The notes under the pieces were generated by a model. It ran no database searches. It worked only from the letters and a program-made list of their open reading frames with translations, and was not told the DNA's origin. From assembly GCF_028204155.1 (NCBI RefSeq), contig NZ_JAQLOI010000001.1, positions 2,046,001 to 2,110,000 of the forward strand: 64,000 nucleotides of DNA, given 5' to 3'. Within the stretch, counting starts at the first letter, position 1; each line of letters opens with the position of its first letter. Below are positions 36,833 to 44,939 of this stretch, piece after piece. The stretch is from Vibrio algarum (GTDB taxonomy: Bacteria > Pseudomonadota > Gammaproteobacteria > Enterobacterales > Vibrionaceae). The translations under genes and the position numbers were made by a program.

Positions 36833-38137
36833 TTGAAAAGGATTCGTTTAGCGACTCTCGCTGCCTGTGTCGCAATGAGTTTACCTGCCCATAGCCAATC
36901 GTTGGAACAAGCGATAGCAATAACTCTCGCCTCAAACCCAGAAATTAAAAGTTCATTTAATGATTATAAGAGCTATGTAGAGCAACGCAGATCGTCGGGA
37001 GGTAACTATCTTCCAACGGTAGATCTTGACGCAGGTGTTGGTTACGAGAGGGTTAACCCTGCAACGGGTGATACCACTGAACTAACGAGAAAAGATGCGA
37101 CCTTAAGCCTTACTCAATTACTTTGGGATGGTTCCTCAACGCTTAATGACATGGATAGAACGGCAGCTGAAGCCGAGTCAATGCGTTTTCAATTAATTGC
37201 AGACGCACAAGATAAAGCGTTAGAAGTGTCTGATGTCTATTTAGATGCGGTTAAAGCAAAAGAAGTGCTAAAACTTTCTGAAGACAACTTAAAAACCCAT
37301 AAACGTATATACAAAGATATCAAACGACGCGTTGATTCGGGTATCGGGTCTACAGCCGATCTATCTCAAGTAGAAGCACGTTTAGCTAACGCACACAGTA
37401 ATTTGCTTGCTGCTCAAAACAATATTTTTGATACACACACCCAATTTACTCGCATAGTAGGACAAACCCCCCAGGGTTTAGTTTTTCCTAGAGCAGACCA
37501 AGATTCACTACCACTATCTCTTGAGCAAGCCAACAAAATAGCGGATGAAAACCATCCTGTTATTAAGGTTGCAGCTTCAGATGTAGAAGCGGCAAAATAC
37601 CAGTACAAGCAAGCTGAGGGTACTAACTACCCAACATTTTCTATTGAAGCAGCCCAAACTTGGTACGATGATGCTGCCGGTGAAGTAGGAAATAGAGACG
37701 AATTATCGGCAATGCTACGTATGCGTTATAACCTCTACAACGGTGGCTCTGATTCTGCGGATCAAGATAGAATGGCGTATCAACTTAACAAAGCGAAAGA
37801 TTTACGCGATAACTCTCATCGTCAACTTGAAGAGAGCCTCCACTTGGCATGGAGTGCGCTAGATTTAACCTTGCAACAGAAAGAGTTTTTAGCCGACCAC
37901 GTCGATTCGGCTTCTGATACCGCGATCGCCTATGAAAAGCAGTATAGAATCGGTCAACGAACGTTATTAGATGTTTTAAATACAGAAAACGAATTGTTCG
38001 AGGCTCGTAAAGAATACCTGAATGCACACTTTGAAGAGCAGTATGCTAAATATCGAGTGCTTAATGCTTGCGGAATATTATTAGATTCATTGATGGTCGA
38101 CACACCTGACGAATGGAATCAAGAAGCGGATTACTGA
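36833..38137 (+). CDS. TolC-family outer-membrane channel of the adhesin secretion system (AggA/LapE-like)
   Basis: 434 residues, start TTG 36833 with AGGAG upstream. Signal peptide ending PAHSQS, then two outer-membrane-efflux repeats typical of TolC: the first opens SLEQAIAITLASNPEI, the second PLSLEQANKIADENHPVI, with long coiled helices in between (SGIGSTADLSQVEARLANA, and YRIGQRTLLDVLNTENELFEA). Closest in style to the AggA/LapE pores dedicated to LapA-type adhesins. Divergent from the adhesin and 11 nt upstream of an OmpA paralogue, so it probably forms an operon with it. The ABC ATPase and membrane-fusion partners are not in this window. Confidence 0.92.
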   Translation: MKRIRLATLAACVAMSLPAHSQSLEQAIAITLASNPEIKSSFNDYKSYVEQRRSSGGNYLPTVDLDAGVGYERVNPATGDTTELTRKDATLSLTQLLWDGSSTLNDMDRTAAEAESMRFQLIADAQDKALEVSDVYLDAVKAKEVLKLSEDNLKTHKRIYKDIKRRVDSGIGSTADLSQVEARLANAHSNLLAAQNNIFDTHTQFTRIVGQTPQGLVFPRADQDSLPLSLEQANKIADENHPVIKVAASDVEAAKYQYKQAEGTNYPTFSIEAAQTWYDDAAGEVGNRDELSAMLRMRYNLYNGGSDSADQDRMAYQLNKAKDLRDNSHRQLEESLHLAWSALDLTLQQKEFLADHVDSASDTAIAYEKQYRIGQRTLLDVLNTENELFEARKEYLNAHFEEQYAKYRVLNACGILLDSLMVDTPDEWNQEADY

Positions 38138-38148
38138 GGAGAGAATAA

Positions 38149-38760
38149 ATGAAAAGTTCTACAATTCTGTTATCTCTGCTCACAGCTGGTTTAACACTAT
38201 CGGCCCAGGCGGAAGACCAGTTTGACTATATTGAAGCACCGGTCGCTGACCAAATTGCAGATTTACAAGACGACGACAAAGATGGCGTGATTAACGCTAG
38301 AGATAAATGCTTAGACACTGTTCCTCTATCTCAAGTCGATAATGTCGGCTGTGGGGCAAAAATCAAAGCAGCCAGTGAGTTACAACTAAAAGTGTTGTTC
38401 CAAAATGATTCATCAACTATTAGCCCTGCGTTTGTTAATGAGATAGCTAGTATGTCTGGGTTTTTAAATCAATATCCTGAAACCTCGATAGAGCTGCAAG
38501 GGTATGCAAGTAAAGTTGGCAATCCGGAATATAACCTTGAGCTTTCCAAAAAGAGAGCAAATGAAGTAAAACAAAGCCTGATTGATGCCGGTGTTAGCTA
38601 TAATCGAGTGAAAATAATTGGACATGGTGACTCTGATCTAATCGATACGGGCGAATCTGAACTGGCACATGCTTTAAATCGTCGTGTTGTTGCCACAGTG
38701 GTCGGATATAACAGTGAAATTCTTGAAGAGTGGACTATTTTTTCTAGAAAGAAACGATAG
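38149..38760 (+). CDS. OmpA-family protein with thrombospondin type 3 repeat (paralogue 2)
   Basis: 203 residues. Signal peptide cleaved after LSAQA, TSP3-like Ca-binding motif (DDDKDGVINARDKC), then OmpA C-terminal domain (VNEIASMSGFLNQYPETSIELQGY, LSKKRANEVKQSLI, LAHALNRRVVATV). Same length and layout as the gene at 25584, including the EEWTIFS tail, so the two arose by duplication. Follows the TolC-like gene by 11 nt after GAGGAGAG, an arrangement also known for aggA and an OmpA gene in Shewanella bpfA loci. Likely helps seat or retain the adhesin at the outer membrane, by inference from context. Confidence 0.9.
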   Translation: MKSSTILLSLLTAGLTLSAQAEDQFDYIEAPVADQIADLQDDDKDGVINARDKCLDTVPLSQVDNVGCGAKIKAASELQLKVLFQNDSSTISPAFVNEIASMSGFLNQYPETSIELQGYASKVGNPEYNLELSKKRANEVKQSLIDAGVSYNRVKIIGHGDSDLIDTGESELAHALNRRVVATVVGYNSEILEEWTIFSRKKR

Positions 38761-38792
38761 GCGTTATTCAATTTTAATATTAAGCTAATTTA

Positions 38793-38826
38793 GAGGCCCT
38801 AATGATTGTATTAGAGCCTTTTTTTA
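38793..38826 (+). terminator. Terminator of the TolC-like/OmpA operon
   Basis: AGAGGCcCTAAT pairs with ATTAGaGCCTTT around GATTGT, followed by a T7 run. Confidence 0.8.
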
Positions 38827-38925
38827 GATTAAGCTAACAATAACGGCAAGCTGAGTGGCAAATAAGCGAGTAAGATTTAATAATACTAAACTAGCTAAAA
38901 AGTAATCACCCTATAGGATGTTCTT

Positions 38926-39417
38926 ATGTACTATAAACCACGAGCAATAATTATATTAATATCCGCTTTTTTGTTTTCCGCATGCTCTAGCCACAAACAA
39001 AGTAACGCCCCATCAACACTTGCTAATTCAGCTCAATCCATTTTTATAAAAGAAAGTAACTCTATATATAAGCAGCCATTCGATACGTGGCAAGGGACAC
39101 CATATAAGTATGGGGGTGACAGTAAAAATGGCGTTGATTGCTCAGCGTTCGTACAAAGAATTTATTTAGAAACAGAAAATAGATATCTACCAAGAACAAC
39201 ATATGAACAAAGTAAGTTAGGCACTAAAATAAAGTTATCACAAGCAAAAAGCGGTGATTTAGTGTTTTTTAAAACAACCCATAAAGATAGACACGTCGGT
39301 ATTTATTTAGATGACCAGCATTTCATGCACGCCTCCACATCGAAAGGAGTAATTATTTCTCGATTGAATAATCCGTACTGGGCGTCTGTTTTTTGGCAGG
39401 TTAGGCGAGTGAATTAA
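38926..39417 (+). CDS. nlpC: NlpC/P60 peptidoglycan endopeptidase lipoprotein
   Basis: 163 residues. Signal peptide with lipobox FSAC, so a lipoprotein. NlpC/P60 cysteine peptidase domain with the catalytic Cys in GVDCSAFV, His in RHVGIYLDD and third polar residue in FMHASTSKG. Much closer to E. coli NlpC than to MepS: TPYKYGGDSKNGVDCS, GDLVFFKT, and the C-terminal NPYWASVFWQVRRV. It cleaves peptide cross-links or stem peptides in the wall. Placed after the adhesin-export genes but with its own upstream region and preceded by their terminator, so a link to the adhesin is not shown. Confidence 0.92.
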   Translation: MYYKPRAIIILISAFLFSACSSHKQSNAPSTLANSAQSIFIKESNSIYKQPFDTWQGTPYKYGGDSKNGVDCSAFVQRIYLETENRYLPRTTYEQSKLGTKIKLSQAKSGDLVFFKTTHKDRHVGIYLDDQHFMHASTSKGVIISRLNNPYWASVFWQVRRVN

Positions 39418-39481
39418 TCGTACTTTCCTATCGCACTATCGAATAAGTTTTTCATTAGAGCGATATATTCGTCAAGAAAAG

Positions 39482-39757
39482 CTATCTGTTCATTGGTCGC
39501 TTTTTTCTCCAAGCCCCGGCCAATACTTCACCTAAATCAGCCATCACTAAATCGGCCTCTTTCAGAAGCTTGAACCTAACACTGGAGTGAAGTTCTGGGT
39601 TTTGATCGAATATCGCCATAATATTTGAAGCAATCATATCAGTAACAACATCTTCAACTGTCTCTTCACCAGTATCTCCATCTTTCGACGTAAATACATC
39701 CAAATTAAAAGTTAAGTGTTCTATCAGTGCTAAATATCCATCTGTGTCTACTACCAC
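39482..39757 (-). CDS. DUF3802 family protein
   Basis: 91 residues, acidic, mostly helical (ETVEDVVTDMIASNIMAIFDQNP, LLKEADLVMADLGEVLAG). The opening MVVDTDGYLALIEHLTFNL matches the small Vibrionaceae family DUF3802 as I recall it. No known function, no signal peptide, no cysteine. Convergent with nlpC. Confidence 0.75.
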   Translation of the reverse strand: MVVDTDGYLALIEHLTFNLDVFTSKDGDTGEETVEDVVTDMIASNIMAIFDQNPELHSSVRFKLLKEADLVMADLGEVLAGAWRKKRPMNR

Positions 39758-40072
39758 TTCTTAACCCCATCATATCGGTTGAAAAATTCATTTAAAAACG
39801 TTGTTAAATTAATAATAAGTCATTGAATTCGATGTTACCACTTATTCAGTATAACTAAAAATTGCCAACTTTAAACTACTGTCACTAATGCACGTGAACA
39901 GGTTAACGAATCAACACATTAATAAACACTATCTCTAACATAAATGGCGCAAGCTTGTTGTGTTTTTTTGAGATGAGTCAATAAGTAAACCTCTAAATCA
40001 TAAAAGATTTTTCCGCTATTCTAAATTTGTTCTAGACTATTTATATTGGTAATCATCTCTATGAGGTCATCT
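39758..40072. other. Intergenic region between DUF3802 and fructosamine kinase
   Basis: About 315 nt, AT-rich. It must contain both divergent promoters; I see no clear operator, RNA structure or small ORF with a ribosome site. Confidence 0.4.
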
Positions 40073-40942
40073 ATGTGGCAAGCAATCGCAAAACAACTGT
40101 CGGACACTCTGCTGTTTGATTTCAAAATTGCCGAAAAATCTAAATTAGATGGAGGTGATATCAGTGAGTGCTACATGATAAGTGATGGTGAACAAAGGTA
40201 TTTTGTTAAATGCAATACTCGCGAATTTGTCAATAGATTCGAAGTAGAAGCAGACAACCTCAAGAAACTACGAGAAACCAACACTGTCTACGTTCCTGAG
40301 CTTGTCCATATCGGTAAAAGTAAGCACAATTCTTTTATTATTCTGAATTATCTTCCGACTAAACCATTAGATGATGAGAAATCAAGTTATGAATTTGGAG
40401 TTAAATTGGCGATGCTTCATTTGTGGGGCGAACAGAAAGAATATGGCTTCGACACCGATAATTTTATCGGTTCAACCCTACAACCCAATTCTTGGAACAA
40501 AAAATGGTCTCGCTTTTTCTCTGAACAAAGGATTGGTTGGCAATTACAATTGTTAGCAGAAAAAGGGATCAGCTTCGGTAACATCAGCGATATAGTTTCG
40601 CAAATAAATGAGCAGCTTATTAGCCACAACCCAAAACCATCTTTGCTACATGGTGATTTATGGTCTGGGAACGTAGCCAATTCGCCTTTTGGCCCCATTT
40701 GTTACGATCCCGCCTGTTATTGGGGAGATAGAGAATGCGACATCGCAATGACTGAACTGTTTGGAAGTTTAACCCCTCAGTTCTATAAAGGTTACAACAG
40801 CATATCCCCTATAGACTTGGGATACCGGGACAGAAAAAATATTTACAACCTTTACCATATACTTAACCATTGCAACTTATTTGGCGGTCATTATTTGGAC
40901 GAGGCTGAACAAGTTTTGTCCACAATAACTCAAGAAAATTGA
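40073..40942 (+). CDS. yniA: Fructosamine kinase family protein (YniA)
   Basis: 289 residues from ATG 40073, the family start MWQAIAKQLSD, with GAGG 8-11 nt upstream; the annotated-frame extension to 40046 is not conserved. Phosphotransferase fold: Brenner-type catalytic motif LLHGDLWSGNVA, metal-binding ICYDPACYWGDRECD, and SRFFSEQRIGWQLQLLAEKGI, closely following E. coli YniA. It phosphorylates ketosamines or related sugar adducts. The 3' end overlaps riboflavin synthase by 13 nt, convergent. Confidence 0.94.
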   Translation: MWQAIAKQLSDTLLFDFKIAEKSKLDGGDISECYMISDGEQRYFVKCNTREFVNRFEVEADNLKKLRETNTVYVPELVHIGKSKHNSFIILNYLPTKPLDDEKSSYEFGVKLAMLHLWGEQKEYGFDTDNFIGSTLQPNSWNKKWSRFFSEQRIGWQLQLLAEKGISFGNISDIVSQINEQLISHNPKPSLLHGDLWSGNVANSPFGPICYDPACYWGDRECDIAMTELFGSLTPQFYKGYNSISPIDLGYRDRKNIYNLYHILNHCNLFGGHYLDEAEQVLSTITQEN

Positions 40943-41541
40943 TTGGCTAGCACTCGCTCTACTGTATCCACAATCGCTTGAGTTTGTGGATCGAATTCGA
41001 TGTTGACTCTTTCACCCTTCTTTCTACATCCAAATAACGTTCTTTGCATCGTTTCTGGTATTAAATGGACACAAAATTCGTGTTCTCTCACTTCACCAAT
41101 GGTAAGTGAACACCCGTCTATTCCAATATAGCCTTTTGCTAACACATATTTCATTTTATCTTTTTCTAAACGAAACCAAATCGTGCGATTGTTTTCACTC
41201 GTTTCAATACAACTAATCGTTGCAGTAAGGGAAATATGACCAGACATGTTATGCCCACCAATCTCATCTCCAAATTTTGCGGCTCTCTCTATGTTAACAA
41301 AATCGCCTTCGTCCAGAACTCCAAGGTTAGTATGCTGTAACGTTGCTTGCATTAGATCGAATGAAACTAAGTTGCCTTGAATTTCTGTAACGGTTAAACA
41401 GCAACCATTGTGCGCAACTGATGCGCCCCTTTTTAAACCAAAAAGCATTGAGTCTTCTAGTTCTATTATGTGAGTTTGAAAAGACGGCTTTTTAACTATT
41501 GATACAACTTTAGCGGTACCTGAAACTATTCCTGTAAACAT
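40930..41541 (-). CDS. ribE: Riboflavin synthase, alpha chain
   Basis: 203 residues from ATG 41541 (start MFTGIVSG; four upstream codons dropped because the family begins MFTGIV). It dismutates two lumazines to riboflavin. Two lumazine-binding repeats: first with MFTGIVSGTAKV and HNGCCLTVTEI, second with GGHNMSGHIS and DGCSLTIGEV. No FMN riboswitch is apparent in the 177 nt before it. Divergent from norM, an arrangement known from vibrios. Confidence 0.95.
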   Translation of the reverse strand: MFTGIVSGTAKVVSIVKKPSFQTHIIELEDSMLFGLKRGASVAHNGCCLTVTEIQGNLVSFDLMQATLQHTNLGVLDEGDFVNIERAAKFGDEIGGHNMSGHISLTATISCIETSENNRTIWFRLEKDKMKYVLAKGYIGIDGCSLTIGEVREHEFCVHLIPETMQRTLFGCRKKGERVNIEFDPQTQAIVDTVERVLANQFS

Positions 41542-41718
41542 TTGGATTTCCAATAAAATTCAGTTGCATTTAAACATTTTGGCTAAAAGTATTCCTAGCG
41601 ACATAAATGTAATCTTCGTTAGATTGACATAAAGGTAATTTTACCATGGTTAACATGATGACATTTCTTTATCATGCTAGCCAGTCAGTTAATATCGAAT
41701 CGTCATTTGGAGAAGTAC

Positions 41719-43089
41719 TTGCACCGTTATAAGAAAGAAGCCAAAAAATTAATTTCACTAGCAACACCTGTTTTGCTAGCCTCTGTCGCTCAAACGGGAA
41801 TGGGCTTCGTTGACACCATTATGGCAGGCGGTGTTAGTGCTACCGATATGGCCGCGGTCGCGGTCGCCTCAAGTATATGGTTTCCTACTATATTGTTTGG
41901 TGCTGGACTTTTAATGGCTCTTGTCCCTGTCGTCGCTCAACTAAACGGTGCTGGTAAAACCGACAAAGTACCATTTGAAATTTATCAAGGGTTCTGGCTG
42001 GCTTTATTTATCACTATCCCAATCGTAATCGTGTTATTACAGGCGCAAGTTATTTTGTCATGGATGGATGTTGACCCTGTAATGGCTGAAAAAACAATTG
42101 GCTATATACACGCTATCATCTGGTCTGTCCCTGCTTTCTTACTTTACCAAACGTTGCGAAGCTTTACTGATGGTATGGCTGTCACTAAACCTGCGATGAT
42201 AATCGGCTTTATAGGTTTAGGAGCCAACATTCCACTTAACTGGGCTTTCGTTTACGGTAAATTTGGAATGCCTGCATTAGGTGGCGTTGGTTGTGGTGTA
42301 GCAACAGCCATCGTATTCTGGTTAATGTTTATTTCAATGTTAGTCTATATTTTGGTCTCTTCAAAACTTAAGAACGTTCATCTTTTTGCTCATACACACA
42401 AACCGGTATGGGCATCTCAAATTAGACTATTTAAACTAGGACTCCCTGTTGCTCTAGCGCTCTTTTTTGAAGTTACCCTGTTTGCGATAGTCGCTTTACT
42501 GGTTGCCCCTTTAGGTGCGACCGTAGTAGCCGCGCACCAAGTCGCAATTAACTTTTCATCGTTAGTATTTATGCTTCCGTTGAGTATAGGTGTAGCAGCT
42601 AGTATTCAGGTTGGTCACAGGTTAGGCCAAGAAAATATTGATGGTGCAAAAGTCACTTCGCACGTCGCCCTATTATTAGGTCTTAGTTGCGCCGTATTCA
42701 CCGGTATTTTCACTATTTTGTTTCGTGAACAAATAACCAGCTTATACACTTCCGACCCGAGTGTGGCTGTTATTTCAACTCAGCTCCTTATTATTGCGGC
42801 AATTTATCAACTTACCGATTCCGTACAGGTCATTGCCGGTGGCATCCTTCGGGGCTACAAAGATATGAAGGCTATCTTTACCTGTACATTCATCGCTTAC
42901 TGGGTGTTAGGCCTTCCTACTGGTTATGTATTAGCGGAAACAAACATCATTGTAAGTATGATGGGCGTCTACGGTTACTGGATTGGATTCATCGTTGGTT
43001 TAACGAGTGCTGCTATCATGCTCAGTGTTCGAATGCGTTGGATGCATAGGCAAAGTTCAGATATACAATTAGAATTTGCCTCTCGCTAA
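41719..43089 (+). CDS. norM: Multidrug/Na+ antiporter NorM (MATE family)
   Basis: 456 residues if the start is TTG 41719, which I prefer over ATG 41674: GGAG sits 6 nt upstream, and the family begins (M)HRYKxEA, giving exactly the expected NorM length. Twelve membrane helices; MATE motifs TGMGFVDTIMAGGVSATDMA at the N-terminal half and QVAINFSSLVFMLPLSIGVA in the second. The cation-binding acidic residue in VDTIMAGG-linked helix 1 and FFEVTLF of helix 7 are present. Exports cationic drugs and dyes in exchange for sodium ions. Confidence 0.94.
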   Translation: MHRYKKEAKKLISLATPVLLASVAQTGMGFVDTIMAGGVSATDMAAVAVASSIWFPTILFGAGLLMALVPVVAQLNGAGKTDKVPFEIYQGFWLALFITIPIVIVLLQAQVILSWMDVDPVMAEKTIGYIHAIIWSVPAFLLYQTLRSFTDGMAVTKPAMIIGFIGLGANIPLNWAFVYGKFGMPALGGVGCGVATAIVFWLMFISMLVYILVSSKLKNVHLFAHTHKPVWASQIRLFKLGLPVALALFFEVTLFAIVALLVAPLGATVVAAHQVAINFSSLVFMLPLSIGVAASIQVGHRLGQENIDGAKVTSHVALLLGLSCAVFTGIFTILFREQITSLYTSDPSVAVISTQLLIIAAIYQLTDSVQVIAGGILRGYKDMKAIFTCTFIAYWVLGLPTGYVLAETNIIVSMMGVYGYWIGFIVGLTSAAIMLSVRMRWMHRQSSDIQLEFASR

Positions 43090-43113
43090 TTTGTATTATA
43101 AAAGATATTCGCA

Positions 43114-43146
43114 CAAGGCGTTGAGTTTCTCTTCGCCTTGTTTTTA
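43114..43146 (+). terminator. Terminator between norM and the DNA ligase
   Basis: CAAGGCG/CGCCTTG stem with a 13-nt loop followed by T5. Placed for norM. Confidence 0.75.
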
Positions 43147-43158
43147 AAAATACATGCA

Positions 43159-44031
43159 CTATTCAGGTACTCTCACTCTCAAAAAGCGTGCGAACTTCGG
43201 CAGACCGGTGCTGGTATAACCGTTATAACGAAACGTTACCATTTCACCTAATGCTGGCGGACGCGCTCTCATTTGGTCTGAAAGACCAGATCCTACAGAA
43301 AGTATCTTCCCATCATCCAGTTGCAAAACAAGTGCCCCTACCATGCCTTGGTACTTGCCTTTACCCTCAGTAAAGTCAATGAGCCTCCCTTCTCCATCAC
43401 TGTGTTTCTTGATTTTTATCGGTTTGCTTATTACATGGTTATTGCCACTGACTCTTTTTAACATTAAGCCCTCTGCTCCAGACTCCTCTGTGCTTTTTAT
43501 TAATGCGTATAATTCATCATATGAAGATAAGGTTTTTTGTTCTACTAAACCAACATACTCAGATAAAGCCTCATCGACTACTTGAGTAAGTTTCGAATAG
43601 CGTTGTTTAAAACCTTCAGGGTGATTAGGTAAGTCAAACAACATAAATCGAATTTCAGACCAAGCTTTATTGTCTGGAACTTTATCTAACACCGTTTTTT
43701 GAACAACATTGAAATTTTTTCTTCCCGCCCAAAGTTCTCCTTCAACACTAAACGTGGGGAATCCTTTGGTAAACCATTCTGGCACTTCTATTTTGGTGCC
43801 CTTTCTCGTCAAAAGTACTTTCCCTGTCCACAACGCTCTAATACCGTCTAATTTTTCACTTACCCAATATTCACTAAGCATCAATTCTTCTGTTTGAAAT
43901 AGTGGAAACGACAAATAGCTATGAGCAAGCGAATTAGTGGGATACGTATTTGCTAGGGATGTAGCTGTTAGCATCGTGGTTGAGATACAAGATACAAGAA
44001 CTGAGGAGGGTAATGATCGCTTTATTCGCAT
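43159..44031 (-). CDS. Exported ATP-dependent DNA ligase (Lig E type)
   Basis: 290 residues. A Sec signal peptide (core VLVSCISTTMLTATSLA) precedes a minimal DNA ligase: AMP-lysine motif SEKLDGIRA, motif III VEGELWAG, motif IV GLMLKR and motif V KIKKHSDGEGRLIDF, ending in an OB domain (GMVGALVLQLDDGKIL, FRYNGYTSTGLPKFARF). Such short ATP-dependent ligases with signal peptides occur in Vibrio, Haemophilus and Neisseria; a role in periplasmic DNA during natural transformation has been proposed. Active-site residues look intact. Monocistronic. Confidence 0.92.
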   Translation of the reverse strand: MRIKRSLPSSVLVSCISTTMLTATSLANTYPTNSLAHSYLSFPLFQTEELMLSEYWVSEKLDGIRALWTGKVLLTRKGTKIEVPEWFTKGFPTFSVEGELWAGRKNFNVVQKTVLDKVPDNKAWSEIRFMLFDLPNHPEGFKQRYSKLTQVVDEALSEYVGLVEQKTLSSYDELYALIKSTEESGAEGLMLKRVSGNNHVISKPIKIKKHSDGEGRLIDFTEGKGKYQGMVGALVLQLDDGKILSVGSGLSDQMRARPPALGEMVTFRYNGYTSTGLPKFARFLRVRVPE

Positions 44032-44248
44032 TGTGGCGTACTCTTTCGTTTTAATGTGTAGCTAAAGAGTAACCATGTAAGGAAGTCATCTCAGATTAAC
44101 AAAGATAAACTTGGATGCATTGGTTTGTTAATAAGACTAAAGCTAGTCTTTTATTAGGGAAATCAAGAAGCTCCATATAAAAAACGAGCAAGTTATCGCC
44201 ATTCTGGTCATATTAACGACACTCAGTTCATATATATAAAAATTCTTC

Positions 44249-44277
44249 TTGAACTCATTGGAACGAATGGTTAATAT
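44249..44277 (+). promoter_or_regulatory. Sigma-70 promoter of tRNA-Val
   Basis: TTGAAC (44249-44254), a 17-nt spacer and TAATAT (44272-44277), followed by a GC-rich discriminator CTCGGCG. This is the usual form of a stable-RNA promoter, 22 nt upstream of the mature tRNA. Confidence 0.65.
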
Positions 44278-44299
44278 TCTCGGCGTCTTAAGACAATAA

Positions 44300-44376
44300 G
44301 CTCGCTTAGCTCAGTTGGTTAGAGTACTTGCATGACATGCAAGGTGTCACTGGTTCGAGTCCAGTAGCGAGCACCA
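44300..44376 (+). tRNA. tRNA-Val (GAC)
   Basis: 77 nt including an encoded CCA. Acceptor stem GCTCGCT/AGCGAGC, D-arm TTAGCTCAGTTGGTTAGAG, anticodon stem CTTGC/GCAAG with loop ATGACAT (anticodon GAC), T-arm CTGGTTCGAGTCCAG, discriminator A. Reads GUC and GUU valine codons. All stems pair; one promoter upstream and a strong terminator downstream make it a single-gene unit. Confidence 0.96.
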
Positions 44377-44384
44377 AATTTGTA

Positions 44385-44417
44385 CAAAAAAGCCTCTGCA
44401 ATTGCAGAGGCTTTTTT
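44385..44417. terminator. Terminator after tRNA-Val
   Basis: A6GCCTCTGCAA and its exact inverted copy ending in T6 form a perfect hairpin. It works in both directions, also ending the minus-strand gene at 44435. Confidence 0.92.
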
Positions 44418-44434
44418 GTTACTACGTAATCTAG

Positions 44435-44896
44435 CTATATCCAACGCCTTACCCTATTTTTATAATCCGTATAGTCCTTACCGAATTTCTCTTTTAGATG
44501 CCGCTCTTCCAATCCAATTTGAAACTTATTCATATACATGACAAAAACTAAGCAGACCACCAAACTTAGCAAGTCTTGTAAATAATAGCCATAACCCACT
44601 AACAACAGTAATAATCCGAAATACATCGGATTACGGCTATATCTATAGACTCCCGTATCAACAACCGTCGTAGTTTTATGAATATCGACGGGGTGTACTG
44701 ATGTTTTTGCCTTTTTAAACTCGAAAATACCACTAAGACCAAAATAACCTGACGCAACGAAGCACGCAGCAAAGACAAGTTTAGAGAAAGGAAGTGACAC
44801 AACAAACCGCGTATCTAATGAATGAAACCAATACATAAAGCAAATACAAAGCAAAAATACAAATACAGGCGGTACTTTCAGTTCTAACGCTTTCAT
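44435..44896 (-). CDS. Isoprenylcysteine carboxyl methyltransferase-like membrane protein
   Basis: 153 residues with four or so membrane helices. The conserved PEMT/ICMT core is visible: GVYRYSRNPMYFGLLLLLVGYG, then the C-terminal EERHLKEKFGKDYTDYKNRVRRWI that binds SAM. Bacterial members methylate unknown small or lipid substrates. It begins 43 nt after ydiJ on the same strand, so it is probably the second gene of that transcript. Confidence 0.88.
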   Translation of the reverse strand: MKALELKVPPVFVFLLCICFMYWFHSLDTRFVVSLPFSKLVFAACFVASGYFGLSGIFEFKKAKTSVHPVDIHKTTTVVDTGVYRYSRNPMYFGLLLLLVGYGYYLQDLLSLVVCLVFVMYMNKFQIGLEERHLKEKFGKDYTDYKNRVRRWI

Positions 44897-44939
44897 ATAT
44901 TGGCTCCTAATTTAAGAGTTACGCCAGTGGATAGTGCAT

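Noticed and set aside
41542..41718. FMN riboswitch before riboflavin synthase
   Set aside because: The conserved RFN core sequences are not present in the 177-nt gap.
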